Assembly (NCBI GenBank): GCA_022701275.1
Contig: CP031740.1
Span: 4,475,001 to 4,539,000, forward strand
Direction: 5' to 3'
DNA from: Microcoleus vaginatus PCC 9802
GTDB lineage: Bacteria > Cyanobacteriota > Cyanobacteriia > Cyanobacteriales > Microcoleaceae
DNA length: 64,000 nucleotides
The first letter of the stretch is position 1. Every line of letters starts with the position of its first letter. The notes beneath the pieces are model-generated. The model saw only the letters and a list, made by a program, of their open reading frames with translations, had not been told where the DNA came from and searched no databases. The position numbers were made by a program, and so were the translations under genes. Below, piece after piece: positions 8,665 through 17,166 of the stretch.

Positions 8665-8828
8665 ATTTATCGAGCGCGCGCAAACATTGAACTAAAGATA
8701 GATTTTAGATTAATTTTATTAGGTTAAGCGGGCAGCTAACTCTATTTGACATCTGACCAAGTTCAATGGCGCGCGCCAATTAGTATTGTGGGCGTCTGAG
8801 CGCATACTTGCTAAATATAAATATTTGT

Positions 8829-8869
8829 AAAGCAAATAATTGCTTTGCTCAGGCTGCATCCTTTATAAT
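8829..8869 (+). promoter_or_regulatory. Candidate sigma70-type promoter with overlapping palindrome
   Basis: TTGCTT (8840-8845) and a perfect TATAAT (8864-8869) are spaced 18 bp, 110 bp upstream of the photoreceptor-like kinase gene. A perfect palindrome AAAGCAA-ATAA-TTGCTTT (8829-8846) overlaps the -35 box and could be an operator. Identified by eye only. Confidence 0.45.
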
Positions 8870-8979
8870 GTCTTAAGATATTCCAAAAGTCCTGGTAGCT
8901 GCGATGGGGCTGTTGGCGGGGTAAGCATAGGTTTAAAAAAGCCGACTCAATCAAAATACTGTACCACTCCTGAGTAAAT

Positions 8980-11079
8980 ATGTCTTTAAAAATACAAGAA
9001 CACGAAAACCCCTGGCAAAGAGTAACTTCGCGGTTGCCTGAATCTGAAAATTGGAGACAGGAAGAAAGTCTTTCGCTGCCGGAAGTAGACCAACAAAAAG
9101 CCCTAATCGTGCAGATGCAGCAGCAAGTTCAGTTATCAAACTTGCTGAACCAAATTAATAACGAAATTCGCAGTACACTTGACATAGAAGAAATTTTGAC
9201 ATCGGCCTGCCGATTACTGGGGCAAGCGTTAGAGTGCAATCGCGTAAGCATTTTAGTCAAAGAATCAAATACAGAAAAAACTTTAGTCACGCGCGGAGAG
9301 TACAACGCGGGGGACTATCCGATCCAACTGGGAATGAAAGTACCGATGACTGACAACCCGCATTTGGCTGCCGTCGTGTCTCAGCAAGAGTCGCTAGCAG
9401 TGACGAAGTTTCTCGATTTTCCGGGATTGAATCCACAAACCCGAAAAATTGCCGAAGCTTTGGAGATTAAGTCAATGCTGGCAGTAGCTACTCGCTATCA
9501 AGGTGAAGTGAATGGCATAATTGGCTTGCATCAATGCGATCGTGTACGGGAATGGACTGATTGGGAACGGCAGCTTTTAGAAGGGGTAGGATCGCAATTG
9601 GCGATCGCGATCAATCAAGCCAAACTCTATAGCAAAACCAGGCGCCAAGCCGAACGAGAATCGCTGCTGCGGCTGATAGGCAACCAAATTCGCAGTACCC
9701 TAAATCTGGAAACTATCCTACAAACAGCGGTGAGGGAAGTCCGCCAAATGTTGCAGTGCGATCGAGTAATCATCTATCAGTTTCAAGACAACTGGCAAGG
9801 AAAAGTTGTTGTTGAAGATATGGTCATCCCTTGGCCTTCAATTTTAGGAGATATGGGGGCGGATAAGTGTTTCCGGGGAGATTACGCGGATCTTTACCAG
9901 CAAGGGCGAGTCAAAGCCATTAATGATATTTTTAATGCTGGTTTAGAGCCTTGTCACGTTGATTTCTTAGACCGTTTGCAGGTAAAAGCTAATCTGATCG
10001 TGCCGATTGTTACATCGAGAACTGAAGAAAGTTCCCCCGAAACAGCCGGAAACTATAATCCTAAATTTCCCGGTAGGCTGTGGGGTTTGCTTATTGCTCA
10101 CGAGTGCCGGGATACCCGCAATTGGCAGCGACAAGAAATGGAGTTGCTATCCCAGATAGCCAACCAAATGGCGATCGCCATTCAGCAAGCAGAACTTTAC
10201 AGCCAAGTCCAAGATGCTGCGGTAAAATCTCAAGCTCAAACCCAGCAGTTGCAGACTGCGTTAGAAGAATTGCGATCGGCGCAGCAGCAATTGATTCAAA
10301 GCGAAAAAATGTCAGGTTTGGGGCAAATGGTAGCCGGAATTGCTCATGAAATTAACAACGCCAACAATTTTATCCACGCTAACTTGTTTCACGCTCAAGA
10401 ATATTTTAAAGCCTTGAACGAAGCTCTAGAACAGACCGGAAATGCCTGCCCGGAAGCAGCAGAGGCAATTGTCAGAATCAATGAAGAACTAGAACTCGAT
10501 TACATTCGAGAAGACTTTGGTAAACTGATCAATTCAATGCGAGAAGGCAGCGGCAGGATTCGCTCGATCGTGATGACGCTGCGAAATTTTTCTCGTTTAG
10601 ACCACGCTGAATTAAAACCAGTAGATTTGAATGAAGGTTTAGAAAGCAGTTTCTTGATGCTGCAAAATAAGCTAAAAACCCATATCAAAATACACAAGCA
10701 ATACGGCAGTTTGCCGCCCGTCCAATGTCATGCCAGTCAAATCAACCAAGTATTTTATAATTTGATTGACAATGCTTTAGATGCCCTCCAATCAACGAGC
10801 AAACCGGGGGAATTAACCATTCGCAGTTGGCAAAGCGAGCCGAACTGGGTAACAATCTCTGTCCGCGACACGGGAAGTGGCATTCCTGCAGGAATTCAAG
10901 ACAAGATTTTTGACCCCTTTTTTACTACTAAACCTGTGGGTAAAGGTACGGGTTTAGGACTTTCAGTGTGCTATCAGGTAATTGTTCAAGGTCACGGTGG
11001 CAAAATCAGTTGCGTCAGTCAGGTTGGCGAGGGAACGGAGTTTATTGTAGAGTTGCCCGTAACAAATCAGAGGGTTTGA
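8980..11079 (+). CDS. Histidine kinase with predicted DXCF-type cyanobacteriochrome GAF domain
   Basis: 699 residues, no membrane helix. Order: GAF1 (about 55-213, ordinary), GAF2 (about 230-396), coiled coil (about 400-445), then kinase core with phospho-acceptor His456 (IAHEINN), N-box NLIDNALDA, and G boxes DTGSGIP and GKGTGLGLSV. GAF2 is phytochrome-like. It has the D-K-C-F motif (Cys297) and the canonical bilin-attachment Cys325-His326 in GLEPCHVDFL, followed by VKANLIVPI and GLLIAHEC. The two cysteines are 28 residues apart. That is the pattern of DXCF cyanobacteriochromes, which bind a linear tetrapyrrole and sense violet-blue to green/orange light. No response regulator lies next to it; the flv operon is 425 bp downstream. 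Kinase is certain; photoreceptor is a strong prediction. Confidence 0.92.
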   Translation: MSLKIQEHENPWQRVTSRLPESENWRQEESLSLPEVDQQKALIVQMQQQVQLSNLLNQINNEIRSTLDIEEILTSACRLLGQALECNRVSILVKESNTEKTLVTRGEYNAGDYPIQLGMKVPMTDNPHLAAVVSQQESLAVTKFLDFPGLNPQTRKIAEALEIKSMLAVATRYQGEVNGIIGLHQCDRVREWTDWERQLLEGVGSQLAIAINQAKLYSKTRRQAERESLLRLIGNQIRSTLNLETILQTAVREVRQMLQCDRVIIYQFQDNWQGKVVVEDMVIPWPSILGDMGADKCFRGDYADLYQQGRVKAINDIFNAGLEPCHVDFLDRLQVKANLIVPIVTSRTEESSPETAGNYNPKFPGRLWGLLIAHECRDTRNWQRQEMELLSQIANQMAIAIQQAELYSQVQDAAVKSQAQTQQLQTALEELRSAQQQLIQSEKMSGLGQMVAGIAHEINNANNFIHANLFHAQEYFKALNEALEQTGNACPEAAEAIVRINEELELDYIREDFGKLINSMREGSGRIRSIVMTLRNFSRLDHAELKPVDLNEGLESSFLMLQNKLKTHIKIHKQYGSLPPVQCHASQINQVFYNLIDNALDALQSTSKPGELTIRSWQSEPNWVTISVRDTGSGIPAGIQDKIFDPFFTTKPVGKGTGLGLSVCYQVIVQGHGGKISCVSQVGEGTEFIVELPVTNQRV

Positions 11080-11504
11080 CACTTGAATAAGACTAATGCC
11101 ACTGGCACACTCGAATCGACTTGTAGGGTGCTCTACTACTTTGATTATGAATGGATGATCGGGGGTTTCATATAGTAGAGCACCTTAGTAATGGTGACAC
11201 AAATGTTCAGGACTGTTGAAGTAATATCACATTCGGGTTAAAATCCCTTTCTAAGACTCGGGGTTGAAACCAATCCGACACGAACTTTCGTGCGCCTCCG
11301 CAGATTAAATAATTAACCGTAAAATTGCAGTTTTGTCAAGACCTAATTTGTAGATTTTTGCAAAAACCTGGTCGATCGCCCCCTTCACATATCCATAACT
11401 TTGAAGTTACTTAACAGCCTCATAAGAAATTTTATAAAGATTTACAAAAAAAACGTGTCAGAATGGAAACAATAAGGTAATGGGTAAAAGACAAGGAGGC
11501 ACTG
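11080..11504. other. Intergenic region upstream of flv3
   Basis: No gene seen. It contains a long stem-loop (11124-11187) and, at its right end, AAGGAGG (11493-11499) five bases before the flv3 ATG. The AT-rich 60 bp before that probably contains the flv3 promoter; I could not assign -35/-10 boxes with confidence. Confidence 0.5.
11124..11187. terminator. Long stem-loop after the photoreceptor kinase gene
   Basis: Left arm TAGGGTGCTCTACTA (11124-11138) pairs with TAGTAGAGCACCTTA (11173-11187) with one non-Watson-Crick position and a ~34-base loop. There is no U tract, so it may be a repeat element or an mRNA-protecting hairpin rather than a terminator. Confidence 0.45.
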
Positions 11505-13232
11505 ATGGTAGCGCTGACTGAACGAGTCCAACGCAGATTGACGGTGGAAAAAGTCGAAATTGCCTCTGACACAACGGCAATTCGATGCCTGGACTGGGAT
11601 AGAGACCGCTTTGACATCGAATTCGGGCTCAAAAACGGTACAACTTACAACTCATTCATCATTCGCGGTGAAAAAACCGCCCTCGTCGATACCTCGCACG
11701 AGAAGTTTCGCCAGCAATACATGGAAACTCTGACGGGCGAAATTGACCCCCAAGAGATTGACTATCTAATTATCAGCCACACCGAACCAGACCACAGCGG
11801 TTTAGTCAAAGACGTGCTGGCGCTGGCACCCCAAGCGATTGTCGTGGGGGCGAAAGTAGCAATTCAATTTTTAGAAAACCTTGTACACCAACCATTTGAG
11901 CGATTGGTAGTAAAAAACGGGGACAAACTAGATTTAGGAAACGGCCACATTATCGAATTCGTATCGGCGCCGAACTTGCACTGGCCCGATACTATTTTCA
12001 GCTACGACAGCAAAACTCAAGCGCTGTTCACCTGCGATGCTTTCGGGATGCACTATTGTTCCGACAGCACCTTCGATGACGATTTAGCAGCAGTTGAGGA
12101 AGATTACCACTTTTATTATGAGTGTTTGATGGCTCCCAATGCTCGATCGGTACTCGCTGCGATGAAGCGGATGGCAGAGTTGGGAGAAATCGGTTTAGTT
12201 GCGACCGGTCACGGGCCCTTGCTGCGGCACAATGTGGTGGAACTTACCGGGCGCTACAAAAAGTGGAGCCAAGCGCAAGCTAAGGCAGAAACCACTGTAG
12301 CGGTATTTTACACTTCCGATTACGGATTTAGCGATCGACTCAGCCAAGCGATCGCCCACGGTATCACCAAAACCGGTGTCGCTGTGGAAATGATGGATTT
12401 GAGAATCGCCGACTTGCAAGAAGTTGCTGAACTTGTCGGTAATGCTGCCGGCATCGTAATTTGTTCGCCACCGAGTGGCGGTACTGCTGCTGTGAATGCC
12501 GAAGCCGCAATCAACACAATTTTAGTTGCAGCTAACAACAAACAATCTTTCGGTTTGTGCGAATCTGGCGGCGGCGATGACGTATCTATTTACCCGCTGA
12601 GAAACAAGTTCAAAGAGTTGGGTTTAAAAGAAGCATTCCCCAACATTTTAATTAAAGAATCACCGACAGAAGCGAGTTATCAACTTTGCGACGAAGCCGG
12701 CACCGACTTGGGACAGTGGCTGACGCGGGACAAAGCAGTCAAACAGATGAAATCCCTCGATAGCGACCTCGATAAAGCTTTGGGACGAATCAGCGGCGGA
12801 CTGTACATCATCACAGCTCAAAAAGGTGATGTTAGTGGTGCGATGCTAGCTTCTTGGGTAACGCAGGCAAGTTTTAAACCGCTGGGTTTAACAATAGCAG
12901 TTGCGAAGGATCGGGCGATTGAATCGATGATGCACGCCGGAGATAAATTTGTTCTCAACGTGCTCGAAGAAGGCAATTATCAAACTTTGATGAGGCACTT
13001 TTTAAAGCGTTTTGCTCCTGGTGCCGATCGATTTGCCGGAGTTAAAACTCAACCAGCAACCAACGGTTCTCCGATTTTGACCGATGCTTTGGCGTACATG
13101 GAATGCGAAGTAGTCAGCCGGATGGAGCTTTCGGATCATCATATCGTATATGCGATCGTCGATAGCGGCCGCGTCTCCAATCCAGATGCACTGCCGGCAG
13201 TTCACCACCGAAAAGTCGGAAATCATTATTAG
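11505..13232 (+). CDS. flv3: Flavodiiron protein Flv3
   Basis: Cyanobacterial class C flavodiiron protein that passes electrons from photosystem I reduced carriers to oxygen, giving water. 575 residues: metallo-beta-lactamase-like diiron domain (about 20-250), flavodoxin-like FMN domain (about 260-400), C-terminal flavin-reductase domain (about 430-575). Diiron ligands are canonical: H92, E94, D96, H97 in SHTEPDHSG, H159 in NLHWPD, the Asp in TCDAFG, and the His in TGHGP. This pattern and overall similarity point to Flv3 rather than Flv1. A strong Shine-Dalgarno AAGGAGG supports the start. It is first of a three-gene operon with a vWA-like gene and flv1; Flv1 and Flv3 are known to work together. 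Confidence 0.95.
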   Translation: MVALTERVQRRLTVEKVEIASDTTAIRCLDWDRDRFDIEFGLKNGTTYNSFIIRGEKTALVDTSHEKFRQQYMETLTGEIDPQEIDYLIISHTEPDHSGLVKDVLALAPQAIVVGAKVAIQFLENLVHQPFERLVVKNGDKLDLGNGHIIEFVSAPNLHWPDTIFSYDSKTQALFTCDAFGMHYCSDSTFDDDLAAVEEDYHFYYECLMAPNARSVLAAMKRMAELGEIGLVATGHGPLLRHNVVELTGRYKKWSQAQAKAETTVAVFYTSDYGFSDRLSQAIAHGITKTGVAVEMMDLRIADLQEVAELVGNAAGIVICSPPSGGTAAVNAEAAINTILVAANNKQSFGLCESGGGDDVSIYPLRNKFKELGLKEAFPNILIKESPTEASYQLCDEAGTDLGQWLTRDKAVKQMKSLDSDLDKALGRISGGLYIITAQKGDVSGAMLASWVTQASFKPLGLTIAVAKDRAIESMMHAGDKFVLNVLEEGNYQTLMRHFLKRFAPGADRFAGVKTQPATNGSPILTDALAYMECEVVSRMELSDHHIVYAIVDSGRVSNPDALPAVHHRKVGNHY

Positions 13233-13291
13233 GTAGGAATATCGGGTGCTTATGCGGCATCTTACCTACGCAAAAACTCTCAACGTAGGGT

Positions 13292-13339
13292 GCTTATGGC
13301 GAACCTTACCGGCAGCTAAACTTAGGGTGCGCCATAAGC
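13292..13339 (+). repeat. Stem-loop between flv3 and the vWA-like gene
   Basis: GCTTATGGCG (13292-13301) pairs perfectly with CGCCATAAGC (13330-13339). It belongs to a family of GTAGGGTGC-containing intergenic repeats in this window. Inside an operon it could attenuate transcription or stabilise the flv3 message. Confidence 0.5.
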
Positions 13340-13385
13340 CTTTTCTTACTTTTTGCTTTTCCATTTTCACTCTTAGGAATTGCCC

Positions 13386-14015
13386 ATGCCTGCCAATCTT
13401 TTAGAAGACCGAGATTACACAATTATTATTGCCAGAAGCGATGCCAGCCGAAACCCCCAACATCCTTGGTACGAGGAGTGGGTAGAAGCACAGGCATCTC
13501 TGATTGACTTAGCAAAAAAATGTCAGGAATTTGACAGCGACGGCATCACCCTTTACGAAGCTTCTACTCCTATGTGGAAGTATAAAAATTCAACTGTTGG
13601 CCGGTTAGCTGAAATTTTGCAGCGACAAAATACGGAACCGGATTCAGCAAAACCGACGGCAACTAATTTGGAAGAAGCTCTTAAAGCAAGTTTTAGCGAT
13701 TATTTCGCAAACAAAACAGACGGCAAAGGGAAGAAAGGAGCAATAATTGTTGCAGTCCTCGATGAAAAACCCGAACAAGTCGCTGCTGTCGCCGAAATTA
13801 TTGTAAGTGCGGCAAATAAAATAGAGAAAGATGAAGAAATTGGAGTGAGCTTTATCCAAATTGGGGATGATTTAGAAACCAGGGAATTTCTGACTGATCT
13901 GGATACCAATTTACAGGGTAGAGGTGCAAGATTTGACATTGTAGATACCAAGTTTTGGCACGAAATCAAAAGAAGTTCTGTAGTTCAGTTTCTCATAGGT
14001 GCAATAAATGACTAA
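13386..14015 (+). CDS. vWA-like protein with degenerate MIDAS, between flv3 and flv1
   Basis: About 209 residues resembling cyanobacterial von Willebrand factor A proteins: LLEDRDYTIII at the first strand, CQEFDSDGITLYE, IIVAVLDEKPE, VSFIQIGDD, then FLIGAIND at the end. The metal-binding DxSxS motif is not kept: the family's DKSGS position reads A18-R-S-D-A by my alignment, so it probably does not bind metal. I chose ATG 13386; TTG 13380 is in frame just upstream, and TAGGAAT precedes. The last 8 bases overlap flv1, so translation is coupled. It could be a scaffold or assembly factor for the flavodiiron proteins, which is inference from position. Confidence 0.8.
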   Translation: MPANLLEDRDYTIIIARSDASRNPQHPWYEEWVEAQASLIDLAKKCQEFDSDGITLYEASTPMWKYKNSTVGRLAEILQRQNTEPDSAKPTATNLEEALKASFSDYFANKTDGKGKKGAIIVAVLDEKPEQVAAVAEIIVSAANKIEKDEEIGVSFIQIGDDLETREFLTDLDTNLQGRGARFDIVDTKFWHEIKRSSVVQFLIGAIND

Positions 14016-15753
14016 CACTTTGATTAATAGACTCGCATCTGATGTCAAACCCCGCGACGTGCAGTTTATCCCGATCGCACTCGATACTTTTATTCTGCGA
14101 TCGCGCACTTGGGCTCGACTCAAATTTGAAGTCGAGTATTCGCTGCAAAAGGGTACGACAGCAAATAGCTATATTATTCAAGCTGACAAAACTGCTTTGT
14201 TCGACCCGCCGGGGGAATCTTTTACTCAAAATTACCTGGAATTTTTACAGCAACGGGTGGACTTGACCAAGCTGGATTACATAATTTTGGGGCATTTCAA
14301 TGCTAACAGGTCAGTAACAATTAAAGCTCTGGTAGAATTAGCTCCTCAAGTAGCTTTGGTTTGCACGAATCCCGCCGCAATTAGTTTACGAGCCGCTTTC
14401 CCCGACCAAGAATTAAACATTATGATCGTTCGGGGAGAAGAAACTCTCAATTTAGGAAAAGGTCACGCCTTAAAATTCATCGCGACTCCGACTCCCCGCT
14501 GGCCTGACCAACTTTGCACCTACGATCCGCACACTCGAATCGTGTTCACTGACAAACTATTTGGAGCTCACGTTTGCGGGGATCAAGTATTCGATGAAGG
14601 GTGGAGCGTTTACAGCGAAGATCGGCGCTATTATTACGATTCCCTGCACGCATCTCAGGCAAAACAAGTGCTGACCGCAATGGATAAATTCGCCGATTTA
14701 CCCACAGCATTTTATGCTCCCGGTCACGGCCCGATCGTCCGTTACGGCCTTAATGAACTGAGCAATTTGTATCGGGAATGGAGCCAGCAACAAAATTCAA
14801 AAGACTTGACAGTGGCTTTGATTTATGCTTCGGCTTACGGAAATACGGCTACTTTAGCGCAGGCGATCGCCAAAGGAATTACGAAAGCCGGCGTTGCTGT
14901 AGAAAGTATTAACTGTGAATTTGCCGAACCAGGGGAAATTAAAGAGGCGATCGAAAAATGCGCGGGATTTATCATCGGAACTCCCACGCTAGCAGGACAC
15001 GCTCCGACGCAAATTCAAACTGCTTTGGGAATAGTTTTATCTACTGCAACTAAGAGCAAATTAGCGGGAGTTTTCGGTTCTTTTGGCTGGAGTGGAGAGG
15101 CGATCGACTTAGTGGAAAACAAGCTGAAAGATGCTGGCTATAGAATTGGATTTGAGCCGATTCGAGCCAAATTTAAGCCGACGGCGGCGACGATTCACGA
15201 GTGCACAGAAGCGGGAACGGATTTTGCTCAAGCCTTGATTCGATCGCAAAAATTGCGGGCACCGAAACCGCAGTTAGCAGCAGGAAGCGATCGCACAGAA
15301 CAAGCAGTAGGGAGACTCGTTGGTTCGCTGTGCGTAGTCTCGGCGAAGCGGGAGGATGTCACCAGTGCGATGCTGGCTTCCTGGGTGTCGCAAGCAACGT
15401 TTAATCCGCCCGGTGTGACGATTGCGGTGGCCAAAGATCGATCGATCGAATCTTTGATGTATGCCGGAGATAAATTTGTGCTCAACATCTTAGCAGAAGG
15501 GCGACAGTTGCGGAAGTATTTCATGAAAAACTTTGCTCCGGGAGAAGACAGATTTGCGGGAGTCGAAACAATGGAAGCTAGCAACGGCTGTCTCGTTTTG
15601 ACTGATGCTCTAGCTTATCTGGAATGCCAAGTGATAAGTCGGATGGAATGCGGTGATCACTGGGTAGTTTATGCGGCGATTGAAAACGGTCATTTGCTGA
15701 AAAATGACGGGGTGACAGCGGTGCATTATCGGAAATCTGGGAGTCATTATTAA
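14008..15753 (+). CDS. flv1: Flavodiiron protein Flv1
   Basis: 581-residue partner of Flv3 in photosynthetic oxygen reduction, with the same three-domain layout (diiron-like, flavodoxin-like, flavin-reductase-like). The diiron site is non-canonical: HxExDH is replaced by H96-F-N98-A-N100-R101 in LGHFNANRS, the next ligand region reads PRWPD instead of HWPD, and TCDAFG becomes TDKLFG. This substitution pattern is what distinguishes Flv1/Flv2 from Flv3/Flv4; overall similarity favours Flv1. It starts inside the end of the vWA-like gene (ATGACTAA overlap). A perfect 14-bp stem-loop follows the stop codon. Confidence 0.93.
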   Translation: MTNTLINRLASDVKPRDVQFIPIALDTFILRSRTWARLKFEVEYSLQKGTTANSYIIQADKTALFDPPGESFTQNYLEFLQQRVDLTKLDYIILGHFNANRSVTIKALVELAPQVALVCTNPAAISLRAAFPDQELNIMIVRGEETLNLGKGHALKFIATPTPRWPDQLCTYDPHTRIVFTDKLFGAHVCGDQVFDEGWSVYSEDRRYYYDSLHASQAKQVLTAMDKFADLPTAFYAPGHGPIVRYGLNELSNLYREWSQQQNSKDLTVALIYASAYGNTATLAQAIAKGITKAGVAVESINCEFAEPGEIKEAIEKCAGFIIGTPTLAGHAPTQIQTALGIVLSTATKSKLAGVFGSFGWSGEAIDLVENKLKDAGYRIGFEPIRAKFKPTAATIHECTEAGTDFAQALIRSQKLRAPKPQLAAGSDRTEQAVGRLVGSLCVVSAKREDVTSAMLASWVSQATFNPPGVTIAVAKDRSIESLMYAGDKFVLNILAEGRQLRKYFMKNFAPGEDRFAGVETMEASNGCLVLTDALAYLECQVISRMECGDHWVVYAAIENGHLLKNDGVTAVHYRKSGSHY

Positions 15754-15760
15754 GGAATTT

Positions 15761-15809
15761 GTCATTCGTCAGAATTTTTGATTCGGGCTTCTGATTTCTG
15801 ACGAATGAC
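15761..15809 (+). terminator. Stem-loop terminator candidate after flv1
   Basis: GTCATTCGTCAGAA (15761-15774) and its perfect reverse complement (15796-15809) with a 21-base loop, 7 bp after the flv1 stop codon. No clear U tract, so it may be factor-dependent or an mRNA-stabilising hairpin. Confidence 0.55.
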
Positions 15810-15867
15810 TTTCGATCGCCCACTCAAAAATATGTCATCATAAAATAACTGATAACTTGGACAGAGC

Positions 15868-16134
15868 GTGAGTCAACCAGACAAACTGCTAGCTAAAATC
15901 TTACTTGGTAATTCCGACGCCAATATACCCTTTGCTCAACTTTGCCAACTTTTACGCAGACTCGGCTTTGAGGAACGGATTCGCGGCAGTCACCACATAT
16001 TTGCTAAAGATGGTGTTGAAGAAATCCTAAATCTTCAACCCAAAGGCTCGCAAGCCAAAGCCTATCAAGTCAAGCAAATTCGTGAGGTAATTCTCAAACA
16101 CCAACTAGGAGGTAAAGACGATGCTTCGCTATGA
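15868..16134 (+). CDS. hicA: HicA-type toxin (mRNA interferase)
   Basis: 88-residue protein with the double-stranded RNA binding-like HicA fold: LLRRLGFEERIRGSHHIF, with the family's catalytic histidine (His42) in the G-S-H context, then a basic end (QVKQIREVILKH). HicA toxins cleave mRNA and are neutralised by HicB. The start is GTG. It is slightly longer than many HicA proteins because of an N-terminal ~20 residues. It overlaps hicB by 14 bp, as is usual for this toxin-antitoxin pair. Confidence 0.85.
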   Translation: MSQPDKLLAKILLGNSDANIPFAQLCQLLRRLGFEERIRGSHHIFAKDGVEEILNLQPKGSQAKAYQVKQIREVILKHQLGGKDDASL

Positions 16135-16330
16135 AATTATCCTCTACTGGAGTCAAGAAGACCAAGCATTTATTGCCGAAGTGCCGGAATTACCCGGATG
16201 CGCCGCAGATGGCGAAACTTATCAAGAAGCACTACAAAATATAGAGATTGTTATGCAGGAGTGGATTGAGACGGCTCAGGAATTGGGGCGTTCTATTCCT
16301 CAACCGAAATCTCGCTTGATTTCGGCTTAG
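16121..16330 (+). CDS. hicB: HicB-type antitoxin
   Basis: 69 residues with the degraded-RNase-H HicB core: YEIILYWSQEDQAFIAEVPE, LPGCAADGETYQEALQNI. It is the antitoxin partner of the overlapping hicA. No C-terminal ribbon-helix-helix or HTH DNA-binding domain is present, so this is the short HicB form, which may not autoregulate on its own. Start ATG lies within the end of hicA. Confidence 0.85.
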   Translation: MLRYEIILYWSQEDQAFIAEVPELPGCAADGETYQEALQNIEIVMQEWIETAQELGRSIPQPKSRLISA

Positions 16331-16439
16331 TTTAACGGTAATTTCAGGCGATAGTTGTGATATTTATCAAAGTTCGATCGCCTCTTTTTTATCCAGATAG
16401 AAATGCAAACTTGCATTCACACAATTAACTTTCTCCCCC

Positions 16440-16958
16440 TTATGTTTCCTTTATTTCCTTTTCAGGCCACAGATAAATAGCGCCAGAAATCAAAGTTAAA
16501 GCTACAGAAACCCAAAAAGCAATAAATGCGGGAAAATTCCACGCTTCCGACAGAGGAGCAATTAAAAGTGCGATCGCCACAATCTGACTCACCGTCTTCA
16601 ATTTGCCCCAAATATTAGCTCCAGAAATCGTAGTTTTATTAACACGCCACCCCGCAATTGTCAACTCCCTGCCCAAAATCAAAAACACTCCCCAAGCCGG
16701 GACTCGACCCAACTCAATCAACACTAAAAGCGGCGCGAGAACCAACAATTTATCCACCAAAGGATCGAGAAACTTACCCAAATCGGTAATTTGATTCAGC
16801 TTCCTAGCCAAATAGCCGTCCAGCCAATCAGTAGCCGCAGCTACCACAAAAATCGCGGTGCAAATCCAGCGACTTTGCGGGCTTGGGTCGTACAAACCGT
16901 AGAGCAGAAAAGGCACTCCCAGTAAGCGAGAGAAAGTAATCAAATTAGGCAAATTCAT
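16440..16958 (-). CDS. pgsA: CDP-diacylglycerol--glycerol-3-phosphate 3-phosphatidyltransferase
   Basis: Integral membrane enzyme that makes phosphatidylglycerol phosphate, the precursor of phosphatidylglycerol, an essential thylakoid lipid. The CDP-alcohol phosphatidyltransferase motif D-x2-D-G-x2-A-R-x8-G-x3-D-x3-D is fully present (DWLDGYLAR ... GKFLDPLVDK). At 172 residues with several hydrophobic helices it is the normal size. The start ATG is at 16958 and begins MNLPNLITFSRLLGVPF, typical of the family. Confidence 0.95.
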   Translation of the reverse strand: MNLPNLITFSRLLGVPFLLYGLYDPSPQSRWICTAIFVVAAATDWLDGYLARKLNQITDLGKFLDPLVDKLLVLAPLLVLIELGRVPAWGVFLILGRELTIAGWRVNKTTISGANIWGKLKTVSQIVAIALLIAPLSEAWNFPAFIAFWVSVALTLISGAIYLWPEKEIKET

Positions 16959-16998
16959 AATAGATAGGACTAAGGTTAACTGGAAAATTAAACAAAGG

Positions 16999-17057
16999 TA
17001 TGTAGTTGCGCTTTAGCGCTCTGAGCTTAGGAAAGAGCGCCCAAGCGCAACTACATA
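16999..17057. repeat. Perfect long inverted repeat upstream of pgsA
   Basis: TATGTAGTTGCGCTT (16999-17013) and its exact complement AAGCGCAACTACATA (17043-17057), with a further inner stem (AGCGCTCT/AGAGCGC). It lies between two minus-strand genes, upstream of pgsA and downstream of the ADP-ribosylglycohydrolase gene, so it may be the latter's terminator. Confidence 0.55.
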
Positions 17058-17166
17058 CATAAAATTTAACCCTATTTGTGGCAGTTGGTCTTAATCCTAA
17101 TAGAAAGAAGTTCGGCAACGAAACAGTGTAAGGGATTTAACGAATGTAACCTATCTCAGGAAGAAG

